Shown here one piece after another: positions 14,223-24,685 of a stretch of DNA of 64,000 nucleotides; the stretch's first letter is position 1, and each line of letters starts with the position of its first letter. The stretch comes from Guillardia theta CCMP2712. Lineage: Eukaryota > Cryptophyceae > Pyrenomonadales > Geminigeraceae. The notes beneath the pieces are model-generated. The model was not told the origin of the DNA, did not search any database, and was given only the letters and a program-made list of their open reading frames with translations. The position numbers were made by a program, and so were the translations under genes. The stretch spans positions 269,298 through 333,297 of the forward strand of contig NW_005434636.1 in the NCBI RefSeq assembly GCF_000315625.1, read 5' to 3'.

Positions 14223-15281
14223 GTAAAGCCCAAAATTGACTGTGTCGCTGTTGAACCCTCCTCCATCCCCACCCCAGCCTCCTCCCCTAACAGAGCTCCC
14301 TCCTCCTCCTCCTCCCGTGCTAGTCGTAGCTTCGAACTATCACAAACATCACAGGGTGATCAGACAAGCGCATGTCTTACAGCTTTTAGTCTCGTCCGAA
14401 CGACCTCGGCGCTGTCCCCGGAGCGGGCATCCTTCACTTCATCATCACAGTCAGAAAACTGGACAACAAACAGCACTCATCACTCTCAGTGTGTGTCCTG
14501 ACCTGCTAACGATCCGACAAAGGCAGAAGGAGACAGTGCCGCTGCCGCTCCCCCAACCATCGCCACCATCGCCACCACCATGGCTACACGCTCCCGCCGC
14601 CATCCCATCTTGTGATGGTATGGATGCACCTCATCTGAATTCTATCCACCCCTTCCATCCGAGGTCATACCCCACCCTACCGTACCTTACTACTCCTTTG
14701 CACTGGAAAATATACCCCTGTAAAGTACCCCTACCCTCTAAACATTTAACCCCACCCCCCTTCCCTCAAGAAATGCATCCTCTGAATGCCGTTACCCGTG
14801 CCAGGGGAAAGGAGACGGGGAGAGCAGAGAGGGAGAAGGAGGAGGAGGAGGAGGATGATGGATAGAAGGAGTCGCTGAAAATGGAAGAGTAGTGGAAGCT
14901 AGGTCAGAGGCTTGCTAGGATCGCAGAAGAGAGCTGCGGCAGCTCATGCTGCTAGAAAGAAAAGGCGGGGATCCAGAACATGAGGAAGCAAGAACTCGGA
15001 GCAGACACATGAGCTACATGTCATAAAGAAGGTGCAGAAGCTATGTTGGTTCCAGTTATGGTGTGAAAGTTTTCTTAGGCTCATTCATTGTGAGACAGAT
15101 GTCGGAGGCGTGCTACTCGAAGCTTTGATTCACTCCCGCTCTCCTCCCTTGGGCCTCAGCGAAATGAATCGACCCGCCGACAATGATCGGGTTTTGCTCG
15201 ACAATGAATACGATAAACTGTGATGCCCCCTGCCGCTCCTTGCTCCATCTGACTCCTTTGTGTGTCCTCAGGTTCGCAAAG
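14223..15281. other. Divergent promoter spacer, TACCCC-rich
   Basis: The spacer lies between the SDR start (-) and the Lys-rich gene (+). From 14660 to 14765 it carries repeated TACCCC/ACCCCACC strings. There is a GGA run near 14835. No gene is supported, although a small upstream noncoding exon of the 15282 gene could lie near 15030-15270. Confidence 0.4.
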
Positions 15282-16544
15282 ATGGCGAGCAAGAACCCCA
15301 ACGCTCAGGATCTCCTGCCCGTGTTTGGTGTTGCCACTGATGACCCCCCCGCCATGGCTCCTCATACCTCGAAAGTGAAGAGAGCTGGAGGGTGGAAGGA
15401 GGAGCGGGCAGATAGATCTGAGGTATCCGATCGCTACCGTGGTGCCCAGGTCGTCCGTGCGAGGGCCGTGGCGCAGGGAGAAACACTGGACGCTCATTTT
15501 CAAAGGAGCAAGCTGCAAAGGGACAAGGGGCATCTGCTCGGCAAGGAAGATCCATACAAGAGTGTGCCGAGCAAGAGGAAACACGACTTAAGAGAAGAAG
15601 AAGCTCGTCCGCGGACGAGGGATAGAGCAGGGGAGGCTCTAGGGAAGAAGAGGGCGAGCTCCAGCAGACTGTCGGCGCATGAGAGCGATGGTGGAGATTC
15701 TGATCATGGAGGAGGAGAAGCGAGGACGGAACAATCATGGAGAGTCCAAGACATCAAGAGGGCAGCGAGAAGTCGTAGGACGAAGGGAGGAGGAGGCACG
15801 AAGGCAAGTTATGTTTGTGTCCGACCCGAATGCTGACGTGCTCCCTAGAGGACTTCAACATCGAAGTCCCCAGCAAAGCAGAAGCATGCTCCGACCTCCA
15901 AGCTCTCCACCCTGTGGTTCAAGAACATCCCGTTGGAGGAGAGTGCCTCTGGCAGGAAGGGCCAGGTTGAGTCCAAGGAGGGAGCAGACAAGTCGAACGT
16001 GGTGAGCAAGGTTGGGAGAGACGCCAATGTGACTCACACAAGAACGTTTGCCACTATCGCACAGGAGAAGCAGGATCATGCGCATTCTTTCACCATGCAT
16101 GCATCTGACATCAAAGTGAAACTCTTCGACTTCTCCTCCATCGAGAACAAGCTGGTGAAGTCGGCAAAAGGTGAGCCACAACTTTCTTTCTCCGCCTTCC
16201 ATGTCTGCTTCTCCATCCTCTTACACCTCCTCGCAGCCGTTGCTGAGTTCCAACCTACGAGCTCAGTCGCAGTCCGGGTTCAGGAGGAGGCAGCATCGTT
16301 TGCTCCTCTTCCTCTGTCCCCTGCTGGAGTTCACCAGGACATGGACTTGGACGACACAGAGAGCGAGAAGGAGAGCAAGGGCAAGGAGGACGACCTTGAA
16401 CCCACACCTTCCCTTTTGGCTGCTTGCGGCGTGAAGGAGGGAGGAGAGACATGCGAGGGAGCAGAAGCTGCGTCGTCATGCAATCCCTCGCGGATGTGGT
16501 CCGATCATCTGTCTTCCTTGTTCCCAGAGCTCGGGGAAGTGTAG
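15282..16544 (+). CDS. Uncharacterised Lys/Arg-rich protein with a GC-AG intron
   Basis: Three exons, 15282-15803, 15849-16170 and 16237-16544, encode 383 aa. The first intron (45 nt) starts with GCAAGT, the classic GC-AG donor, and no GT donor keeps the frame. The second (66 nt, phase 1) is GT-AG. The N-terminal half is basic and low in complexity, including a KKRASSSRLS region, and looks disordered and nuclear. The middle (KLSTLWFKNIPLEE, HASDIKVKLFDFSSIENKL) is the only part with ordered-looking sequence. The C-terminal third is acidic, with DMDLDDTESEKES. I recognise no family. A role in nuclear or nucleolar RNA work would be a guess. Confidence 0.7.
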
Positions 16545-16738
16545 GACGATGCGTTAGAACGAGAGGCGTTGGTAGAGAGGAAGCAGCAAGTGAAGCTTTC
16601 AGCATGCATTTCTGTAGGAGGAAGAAGCCATATAACTTGATGTGAGGAATGGGAGGTATCCCATGTCTTGCAGAAAGAATTTTTACAGATGAAGAAACAA
16701 GATTCCAAATCACCAACCAACCATGAGGCTCACAAGGC

Positions 16739-17534
16739 TCAATTCTTAGGCGAGAAGGAAGAGCCGCACCCGCAAGTCCCCTCTGAGTTCGGATTGTTGA
16801 GAACCTAAGGGAATCTCCCATGGTCACCAACCTGAGGGAGCCAAGGGGAGGGGAAGTGAGGTGATCAGGGAAGGGGAGAGATAGGTTGAAAGAGAAGAGC
16901 AAACGAGGGGAGAAAGGAGCGGTATGCGATAGATGAGCGAGATCGAAATCCACCTGAAAGCTCGACGAGATCATCTCCTCGACGAAGTCCACCTGACAGT
17001 CGAAAACATCGAGATGAGAGACTGAACCAACGGCAGTGGGGGAGAGGACTGATCACCGTCGATCCTCGAACGAGATCAAGGGAAGTTTCGTCGATCACCA
17101 GCTTCGCCCCATCTCTTTCGACACAAGTCAATAGCCACAGTGGACAAGGAAAGCGCAGGGGACTGACTTCTCGAAAACAACATCGTCCCCCTCCATCTTC
17201 GAGTCTGGTTGGAACTTGTACTGGAAGCCCGAACATCCTCCGCCATCCACTCGGAGGCGCAGGAATCCTTCTTTCTGCACTTTGATGATCCTCTTCCGAG
17301 TGATCATGTCAGAGCCAGCGGGTAACTTTCTTCCTCACCTTGGCGCAGCGATCAGAGATGGAGAGTGCGGGTCTGTCCCCGTCAACATCCACGAGGCCAG
17401 CAGCCGTTGCCTTGCCGGACAAGTCGCGTCAAGAGGAGGACACACAAGACATGAGCCGCATCACCATCCCCCTCGAATGCTCGTGCCTGCAGGAGATGCT
17501 CGAGTGAACGCTGACCCACTTTCTGCTGCGACAT
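16739..17534 (-). CDS. ISCA2: A-type iron-sulfur cluster assembly protein ISCA2
   Basis: Reconstructed through at least four short introns (46-70 nt, one longer). In order: [25 protein letters not shown], the signature [11 protein letters not shown] with the first Fe-S Cys, [27 protein letters not shown], and [18 protein letters not shown] with the Cys-x-Cys pair. All three cysteines of the family are present. ISCA2 works with ISCA1 in mitochondria to make [4Fe-4S] clusters. GFQYKF, SSFQVLNNP and CGSSFS fit ISCA2 better than ISCA1. The stop is at 16739-16741. The first exon is uncertain: an ATG at 17532-17534 is possible but its splice phase was not verified, so the mitochondrial presequence is not shown. 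A neighbour on + ends 195 bp away. Confidence 0.88.
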
Positions 17535-18914
17535 TCCGCTGCAGTTCTAATCGGTGACACCATCGCCTTGCTCTCTGTCACTGGAAATTCGTCTCTGGAG
17601 TCAGAGAGGAAGGATCAATCTTGTACAAGGATGACCTGTGACAAGTGGCCTTGTCCAATTTTGAAGGGCAAACCTCTGGATGCTCGAAACTCTTCGGAGA
17701 AAGCTGCAACGAGGTTTGAGCATTGCAAGACAAACATCTTCAAAGCATTGCTGCACATGGACCTTGGAATCATGGTGGAGCGATCTGGAAAGGAAAATGT
17801 AAGAGATCAGTTCTATAGAAGAATCGGAGAGCTGACAACTCTTTGATAGAATCCCAGTCTTTCACTATACATCGCAGTTTTGCAATGATTCAGATGTTTA
17901 TCCTTTTGCTCCTACGTCCTCTACACCTCTGCCCTCTACATCCGATGACAAGTACATGTGATACTTGACCCATTGAATGCATCAAACGCTTGTTCTTGTC
18001 TCATTGCCACTCTAACGCTGCTCCCCTCCAGACCCCCACACATCTCGTCACTTTACACCCCTCCTGGACTGCCTTCCTGCCTCGTCCTCTATCAGCCCTT
18101 CCTTCCGTACCCTTCCTCCGTCGCTCATATTTCACCTCGATAGTGGCTGACCCCCAAACCAATTCCCCCCGTTCATCACCTACAACCGCCTGTCCCTCAA
18201 TCTTCTCCCTCTCAACTCCATCACTCCCTCTTCCTCTACCCTTCATCTTCGACCTTGCTCTATCCTATTATCCTCTCTGATCTCTTTCACCACGTCCTCA
18301 ACCCTTCCTCTCCTTGCATGCCCATCCTGCCCCTCTTGTCTCCTCTCCTTCGCCTCCTCCCTCCCTTCCTCTCGCCCTCCTTCTGGCCATTTCTTCGCCT
18401 GTTTGCGCTGTTGGGGAGACCCCATATAAAAGGGTGGGGTAGTATCAAGTGATTGGTATGGTAGGGTCATATAGGTAATCGTCATTTGGTACTGAAGGAG
18501 TGCTCCCGGTACAAGAAAAGAATTATAAAAAGATTCTACACGCTATGGCGGGGAGATTCGTCTAGCTTATCTTCCCGTCGCACGTCTGTAATGCGAGGAG
18601 CCGCTTGACAGAAGAGAGCATGTCTGACTCTTCCTCTTGCTCCTCTGATCATCTTGTATACCTGAATGAATATTGAGGGAGAGAAGGGAGAGAGCGGTGG
18701 ATATGGGGAGGGAGGAGAGAATTGTTTTCCAGCAAGCTCAACACTAGGAACGAGTTTGAACTGATGCTTCAATGGGGATGTAAGAAAGTGTCATGGATGA
18801 AGAGAAATAAGAATGAGCGCGAACGATGAAGAGGAAATCTTGGTCGGTGAACTTGAAAGACAACAAAAGAAGCGAAGGTGTGAATCAAGCCATCTGATCA
18901 TTTGCTTTCTTAGC
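17535..18914. other. Spacer with one unassigned open frame and C-rich tract
   Basis: It holds a 92-codon open frame at 17568-17846 with mixed composition (near the end RDQFYRRIGELTTL) that could be an exon of an unseen gene, and a long pyrimidine tract from 17920 to 18415. A CATATAAAAG string at 18421-18430 looks like a TATA box, but no gene start follows within 200 bp. Nothing else can be supported. Confidence 0.35.
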
Positions 18915-20186
18915 ATGGCTGGTTTCAACGGGTCATTCATGCTTGCTGGCACGATCTTCTTGGGGACTCTCTCAAGCTCGTCAAGTTTTCAGGGGTTGCA
19001 ACCAGTGGCTCGCCCCTCTCACTCTCTTGGATGCTTCAAACACAGCAGGCTCCCGATCAGTCCCAGAGCTGCCGTGTTGAGTTTGAGGCGAGAGTCGATT
19101 CTCTGGAGGCGACTCTTCGAAGGTGATCGAGTTCGAAATATCAGGCTGATGTTTGACGTGGGTGAAACAAGATAAGGATGGTGACTTTTCTGGATCCAAG
19201 GCCTTATGCCGGGATCTCGAGCTTTCCTTCCGAAAGGTAAACATACCGTTGGCTCTAAGACTGCTCAAAGTGGCTACTTCAGGTTTGGCTGAGGTTGTAC
19301 ACGAGCGGTGCAGATGAGAATTACTCCATGGCATTGAAGGAATTCGTCAAGGTCAGGCCCTCGATCTTTCGTCAGGACAAGAACATGTCGTGACACTCTG
19401 ACAGGCTACGGTCATGGCCTTTGACCGAGGATACTCCATCCAAGCATTGGTAGAGATTATCTCCATCTCAATGTGGACAGCAGTGAATGATGGTTCTGTC
19501 TTAACGAAAGATCTTCGAGCTAGGGCGGCATGAGATGGAAACAGGTGTGCCAAGGCATAAACCCAAGCCAGCCTGACTGGTTTGCTGGTCGTCAGGGGAT
19601 CCGAACATCGACAAGACCATCCGGCTCACCGAACAAGAAAGAGACGTGCGTGAGGTTGGACACGATGTTTGTAGCATTCAAGGGTGACTTACAAAGTCCC
19701 TCAGGTTTGGCTCACCTTGATCTACTTGACGCTACATCGTCTCCAGTAGGCCCTCTCCTCCCTTTTGGACGTGCGCTCTCTCGCTTGCTCCGGCTGATCT
19801 CTCCTTGTTCGCTCTGTTCTCTCATCTGCCAGGTACAAGTCCAAGTCAGGAGAAAGCCCTCCCCTGCCCGAAGACACCCGTGCGCTCCAGGTTCACTCAG
19901 TCAGTAGCGAGGAGAGTCGGTGACGGATCCGCAGGCGCTAGTTCAAAACACTTGCAATGCTCTTGAAGCTGGGTTTACGTTGGAGGGGCTGAAGCTTGAA
20001 CTATCTTTGAGGTGACACATGCTGTCCTTTCCGACTTACTTGACTCTTTTTGCGAAGGAAATCGCAAGAAAATCAAGAGACGATGACTCCTGTTCAGGTG
20101 ATGACCTCAACTGTTTTCTGTAGTGAGAGGACTACGCAGTTGTCTCTCAGGTCTCAGTGGACAAGAATCATATACTTGACCAATGA
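18915..20186 (+). CDS. Plastid-targeted protein with two internal repeats, function unknown
   Basis: Assembled from about ten small exons joined by 41-90-nt introns, every join frame-consistent, to about 243 aa. The N-terminus MAGFNGSFMLAGTIFLGTLS is a signal peptide and the mature side begins SSSS|FQGL, with Phe at +1 followed by a Ser/Arg/Pro-rich transit region: import into a red secondary plastid. The mature part contains two related blocks of roughly 65-75 residues. Block 1 has RKVWLRLYTSG, then FVKATVMAFDRGYSIQAL and FELGRHE. Block 2 has REVWLTLIYLTLHRL, then LVQNTCNALEAGFTLEGL and LELSLRK. Shared elements are VWL-x-L, A-x3-G[YF][ST]-x2-[AG]L and EL-x3-R. The family is not recognised. 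It ends at TGA 20184-20186. Confidence 0.75.
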
Positions 20187-20189
20187 TGT

Positions 20190-20195
20190 AATAAA
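20190..20195 (+). terminator. AATAAA poly(A) signal
   Basis: The hexamer sits four bases after the stop of the two-repeat plastid protein. This supports both the reconstructed stop and the strand. Confidence 0.5.
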
Positions 20196-20345
20196 GTCAA
20201 AACGATAGACGGACGGTTCTTCGGGGCCATGTTTGTGCTGCCGCAAGTTCACACGCTCAATTCAGTGCATTTATTGCTTGACGGGACTCGGACCAACTCG
20301 ACGTGAGCAGCTTCTCTACTCCACTTCGAGAACCAGGTCACCCGG

Positions 20346-20935
20346 TTGATGAACTTCTGTCTCAGTTTACCCCTCAGCGCACGATCTGGCACTCAATTAT
20401 GTTTAAGTACAAACCTTGGGATCTTTGAGCAGCAGCCCATCAGCTTGGTGGCTGTCGCTGACAAGTTTCTTCATGGACTGCCCTTCTTCTCCGCCATCCT
20501 GGGCAGGACCACGCACAAGGCGACCTGCAGGCACCGCAGCCCGTTATGGACTGATGCGCATGAGAAGTGCAATGCCGTCCTCAGCACCTCATCAAAGATT
20601 CAGGAGTGAGATGCCGCGTCCATGTGCAAGGCGTACCCGGCACCAGGCAGAACCTGAAGGCTACTGGAGGCGGATGGCATGGGTTAATCCTGGACTTCAG
20701 CATGTCACATGTTTTTGACAATGATGGGATACTGGACCTTGCTCGGAGCAAACTGCAAGCAGCAGTACAGAGGAAGATCCGAGGGCATCGTAACGCATAT
20801 GCTCAGCACGTCCCGCCAAAGGCCTTTCTTCCCATCATCGCCATTACTGATGGACGCTTGCAGGATTATGAGTTGCGCTTCCTGTGGTGGCTGGCTGTTC
20901 GCTTGGCGAACAAGGAAACGGCACGCAGTTACTAA
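20346..20935 (+). CDS. Hypothetical ORF pair, possibly one spliced gene
   Basis: Two overlapping plus-strand frames look protein-like: 20346-20609 (LVAVADKFLHGLPFF) and 20567-20935 (WHGLILDFSMSHVF, then KAFLPIIAITDGRLQDYE, ending with a stop after ARSY). One spliced product is possible, but I could not fix the junction. No domain is recognised. It lies directly 5' of the RWP-RK array and might be mobile-element derived. Confidence 0.3.
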
Positions 20936-21100
20936 GTGCAGATGTTCGTACTTATTCAACTCGCATCGGTGGGTAGGAACGGGAGTGGCGGGGGGTGGGG
21001 GGTAGTGACTATGAAGTGGGGGAGATTTTTTTCATGGCTGGTCGTATCCTTGACTATTCAACCCCACTCTACCCCTCTGATATCCATCACGTCTGCTCCC

Positions 21101-21108
21101 TATAAAAG
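21101..21108 (+). promoter_or_regulatory. TATA box of RWP-RK copy 1
   Basis: TATAAAAG, 42 bp upstream of the ATG at 21150, followed by a short leader and preceded by TACCCC/GGGGTA strings (20985-21080). Spacing and sequence fit a core promoter. No such box is seen in front of copies 2 and 3. Confidence 0.6.
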
Positions 21109-21149
21109 TTGCCGTCGCGTCCCTACACGCAATTCAACCAGCGCGAACG

Positions 21150-21607
21150 ATGAGCGAGACCATCCGCGTGTTCCCAAGAAAGAAGTTGCTCCAGCAGACC
21201 TCCTCGCCTGCTTGCAGGAAGAATCCAGGCGTTAGCCTCAAGGCTTCCTCCCTCCAAGCTCTCTTCCACCTCCCCCAGACCAAAGCTGCCGCCTCCCTGG
21301 TACCCCTTCCTCTGCTTTCCCCCGTCGTTGCCGGCTGACAGACATGGTGCAGGGGCTGTCGCTCACGGCGTTCAAGAGCGCGTGCCGCCGCCTCGGCATC
21401 GCTCGCTGGCCGTACGAGCGCAAGTCTCGCCGGGAGCGAGCGGGGGCCGCGCACGAGCAGGAGCCGCAGGAAGGGGAGGAAGAAGCCAGGCAGGACGAGG
21501 TCAAGCAGGAAGATGGCGACGAGCCGCTGGAGCCGGAGTGGATCGACTGGTACATGTCCGCCAGCGAGAGCGAAGGCACGGGGCTGCCTTGGGAGGGCGG
21601 AGCCTAG
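21150..21607 (+). CDS. Small RWP-RK domain protein, array copy 1
   Basis: Two exons, 21150-21299 and 21353-21607, joined by a 53-nt phase-0 intron, encode 134 aa. The RWP-RK DNA-binding domain spans about residues 28-75: VSLKASSLQALFHLP, QTKAAASL, then after the intron GLSLTAFKSACRRLGIARWP and YERK. The core reads RWPYERK where the family has RWPxRK, one residue longer. The C-terminal half is acidic and ends in a conserved EWIDWYMSASESEGTGLPWE. Size and layout recall plant RKD-type factors, which lack the large NIN-like N-terminus. In green algae and plants such proteins control nitrogen response or gamete identity; the role here is unknown. This copy alone has a TATA box and starts MSETIRVFPRKK. 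Confidence 0.88.
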
Positions 21608-21920
21608 TCGACGAGGGGCGAGGCGGTGGGAAGGGAAGCAGAGGAGGAGCATGCGGATGTACGATAGGACGATGAAAGAAGTGGAGCTAGGCTTGCGAAT
21701 GTCTCCTTTGATGTTAGGGGCGGGGCAGGAGGCGGGGCAGGGAGGAGGGCTGATGCAGCCCAAGGAAGGTGGCAGAAGTAGAAAGTAGAAAGAGACCACA
21801 GAAGCTGGGTATCCCCTTCGGTCACATACCCAAATAAACTAGACCAGGATTGTTTGTGAGAGCCTATGTGCGGCCGAATAACATTCCAGCTCTCTAATAA
21901 ACTCACGTAACAACAATAAT

Positions 21921-22040
21921 AGGAGAGGTGGAGGGGCTTCAGGCTTGTTGCAGTAGAGAAGGGAATGAAAATGCTTGTATACAACATGCGAGAGAGGGGG
22001 GTCACGACATGATGAGAGAAGCTTTTCTCTGCAGCTTCTC
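21921..22040. repeat. 120-bp 3' block of the RWP-RK array, copy 1
   Basis: It begins AGGAGAGGTGGAGGGGCTTC and ends CTCTGCAGCTTCTC. It is nearly identical to 23577-23696 and 24755-24874. In copy 1 it lies about 315 bp after the stop, in copies 2 and 3 only 70-85 bp after, so about 240 bp was gained or lost. Confidence 0.85.
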
Positions 22041-23008
22041 AAAGGGCTCAAGTGTTTCTCAAACTGCGCTCCATGATTTGAACAGGGACGGAATGGAAGG
22101 GGTCAAGCGTTCAACCGTTTTGGTTAAAGTGGCTTACATGATGTACACAATTAAGTATTGCCTTGGGTTTCACACATAGTAATTTCACAAAAACCAAACA
22201 TGCCTACGAGACGGAGCACCCATTCCGAGCACAGGCTGAATCCGATGATCATGCAAATGTAGATATGACTCTGAACGACCGCAGGCCGCGCAGAAATCTT
22301 TTGAGATCAACTTTTTGCCAAAGTGATCAGATAATCAGCCTACATGATACAGCAGCCGGGGGCTACGTACTGCAGCGATATCTTTGAGCAGCAAATAACT
22401 GACAAGTAACCGACGGTAGTTAAGCCTAGAGTTGATCACGTCCGTCTGCGGCGATCCGACTGGATATTGACTAAAAGTTTTGAACTCTTCGGAGCGTCGG
22501 GCAATCCCGCGGCTGCTCGCACGATCTTCATCACACCCCGTCAGATGCCTTCGGACATCCGGTATGATCACTACTAGTCATTGACCGTCAGCATACTTGC
22601 GTTGCCTGCGTGACGGAAAGTTCTATTTCCGGGCCCGCCTAGGAGTTGCAATGCCATGGACGGAGTCCGGGACTCGTATTAACTTTTACTACAGGAGAAT
22701 CAACCCCTACCGGACCCTCCTGATTCCCACCCAGATAACCCCTACTCCCTGCTAACGCCAGACAAACCCTGTTGAATATCCAAATTTATTACTCAATACT
22801 GTCAGTTCCGACTGGCACCCCAAAGCAATTCAGACCGTCGCAAGGCAGTTTTGGATATCCAGCCGTGACTACAGGAATTGTCACGAATGTTTTGCCCCGT
22901 ATATGGTACCAGAGGGACAAAACCTGTAACCCATCCCTTGCGTTCCCTCTTGGGCGCCCCTACTTAGGGATGGAAGGTAGATCAATCCTCTGCCGTGATC
23001 CTCATACC
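22041..23008. other. Spacer between RWP-RK copies 1 and 2
   Basis: No gene is supported. It is mixed in composition, with TACCCC-like strings at 22700-22760 and a GGTACC near 22906, in the position of a promoter for copy 2. Confidence 0.35.
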
Positions 23009-23493
23009 ATGACAGCATCCAGCTCCAGCGTGCTTGTATACCCCAGACGAAAGACCCTCCAAGGCTTCCTCATGCTCTACAAGGGCGCGAGAGGCGTCAG
23101 CCTCAAGGCCTCCTCCCTCCAAGCTCTCTTCCACCTCCCCCAGACCAAAGCTGCCGCCTCCCTGGTACCCCTTCCTCTGCTTTCCCTCGTCGTTGCCGGC
23201 TGACAGACATGGCGCAGGGGCTGTCGCTCACGGCGTTCAAGAGCGCGTGCCGCCGACTCGGCATCGCTCGCTGGCCGTACGAGCGCAAGTCTCGCCGGGA
23301 GCGAGCGGAGGACGAGGTCAAGCGGGAAGGGGAGCAGGATGACGAGCACGACCGGGAACAGGAAAAAGAACAGAATTGTATGGAAGAAAATCAGCAGGAT
23401 GGCGACGAGCCGCTGGAGCCGGAGTGGATCGACTGGTACATGTCCGCCAGCGAGAGCGAAGGCACGGGGCTGCCTTGGGAGGGCGGAGCCTAG
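23009..23493 (+). CDS. Small RWP-RK domain protein, array copy 2
   Basis: Exons 23009-23164 and 23218-23493 (53-nt intron at the same position as copy 1) encode 143 aa. The N-terminal leader differs from copy 1 (MTASSSSVLVYPRRK, then GFLMLYKGARG), while the RWP-RK domain is almost identical and again reads RWPYERK. The linker after RERA is unique: a Glu/Asp/Gln-rich stretch (KREGEQDDEHDREQEKEQ) replaces the GAAHEQEPQ segment of copies 1 and 3. The C-terminal EPEWIDWYMSASESEGTG is unchanged. ATG 23009 was chosen as the nearest in-frame start with a copy-3-like continuation. An upstream in-frame ATG at 22772 would add 79 unrelated residues. Confidence 0.85.
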
Positions 23494-23576
23494 TCGACGA
23501 GGGGCGAGGCGGCGGGAAGGGAAGCAGAGGAGGAGCATGCGGATGTACGATAGGACCAGACGAGGCTGATGGGTAT

Positions 23577-23696
23577 AGGAGAGGTGGAGGGGCTTCAGGC
23601 TTGTTGCAGTAGAGACGAGAATGAAAATACTTGTATACAACATGCGAGAGAGGGGGGTCACGACATGATGAGAGAAGCTTTTCTCTGCAGCTTCTC
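23577..23696. repeat. 120-bp 3' block of the RWP-RK array, copy 2
   Basis: Nearly identical to 21921-22040 and 24755-24874. The DNA linking it to the stop codon is also shared with copy 3, so copies 2 and 3 are the closest pair. Confidence 0.85.
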
Positions 23697-23818
23697 CAAG
23701 TTGATTTTGTAGTTCACAACCTGAAGTGCATCTTTCTTGTTGAGCTGACCAAATGACTTCACGACATGCTTGCAGCAATTGTGTTTTTTTTCTTCCAAAC
23801 CACTTCTTTTCGAGGCCC

Positions 23819-23959
23819 TCAGGGGCCGCGCACGAGCAGGAGCCGCAGGAAGGGGAGGAAGAAGCCAGGCAGGACGAGGTCAAGCAGGAAGATGGCGACG
23901 AGCCGTTGGAGGCGGAGTGGATCGACTGGTACATGTCCGCCAGCGAGAGCGAAGCTTGA
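23819..23959 (+). pseudogene. Orphan C-terminal fragment of the RWP-RK gene
   Basis: It matches only the acidic tail of copy 1, from GAAHEQEPQEGEEEARQDE through EWIDWYMSASESE, and then ends with GCT TGA. The RWP-RK domain, the intron and the first exon are absent. DNA upstream (23700-23815) is unrelated. One substitution (EAEWID for EPEWID) sets it apart. It is a truncated duplicate left by recombination within the array. If translated from 23753 it would make a 68-aa acidic protein without a DNA-binding domain. Confidence 0.75.
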
Positions 23960-24037
23960 ATAATGTGGTAACGTTGGGGAAACCGCTCAAATGATAGCCG
24001 CCACCTTGACTTGCTGATGGACGTCAGGGTTTCAATC

Positions 24038-24051
24038 CTTTACTCAAAGTT
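24038..24051. repeat. Motif CTTTACTCAAAGTT
   Basis: The exact reverse complement of the 14-mer at 10802 and 10828 and the same strand as 29808. The match to the 10.8-kb copy continues as AAGT. Confidence 0.75.
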
Positions 24052-24257
24052 AAGTAAAAGAATCAATCAATGAAGTCTCAACTGCGTCGCACGGGAAGTA
24101 AACTCCAGCGCTTTCAGGTCAGCCAGTCTCCGAGGGGCGCTTTTCCAATCCGAGTAACCCCAGCCCTACCCCTAAAATTATGGATCTCGGTACCGGTCCC
24201 ATTTTAGAAGAGCCCCCGACAACAAGGAGGAACCAAAGAATCGCAGGCCTGGGCGCC

Positions 24258-24685
24258 ATGGAACCAACGCTGCGAGTGTTCGCGAGGAGGAAGCAAAGCA
24301 GCGGCTTCCTCATGCTCTACAAGGGCGCGAGAGGCGTCAGCCTCAAGGCCTCCTCCCTCCAAGCTCTCTTCCACCTCCCCCAGACCAAAGCTGCCGCCTC
24401 CCTGGTACCCCTTCCTCTGCTTTCCCTCGTCGTTGCCGGCTGACAGACATGGCGCAGGGGCTGTCGCTCACGGCGTTCAAGAGCGCGTGCCGCCGACTCG
24501 GCATCGCTCGCTGGCCGTACGAGCGCAAGTCTCGCCGGGAGCGAGCGGGGGCCGCGCACGAGCAGGAGCCGCAGGAAGAGGTCAAGCAGGATGGCGACGA
24601 GCCGCTGGAGCCGGAGTGGATCGACTGGTACATGTCCGCCAGCGAGAGCGAAGGCGCGGGGCTGCCTTGGGAGGGCGGAGCCTAG
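24258..24685 (+). CDS. Small RWP-RK domain protein, array copy 3
   Basis: Exons 24258-24404 and 24458-24685 with the same 53-nt intron encode 124 aa. ATG 24258 was chosen because MEPTLRVFARRK aligns with MSETIRVFPRKK of copy 1; an in-frame ATG at 24180 would add 26 residues. The domain is identical in its visible core to copies 1 and 2, including RWPYERK. The acidic linker is the shortest (GAAHEQEPQEEVKQDGDEP), so the three copies differ mainly by in-frame deletions or expansions there. It shares the KGARGVSL leader with copy 2. Confidence 0.86.
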
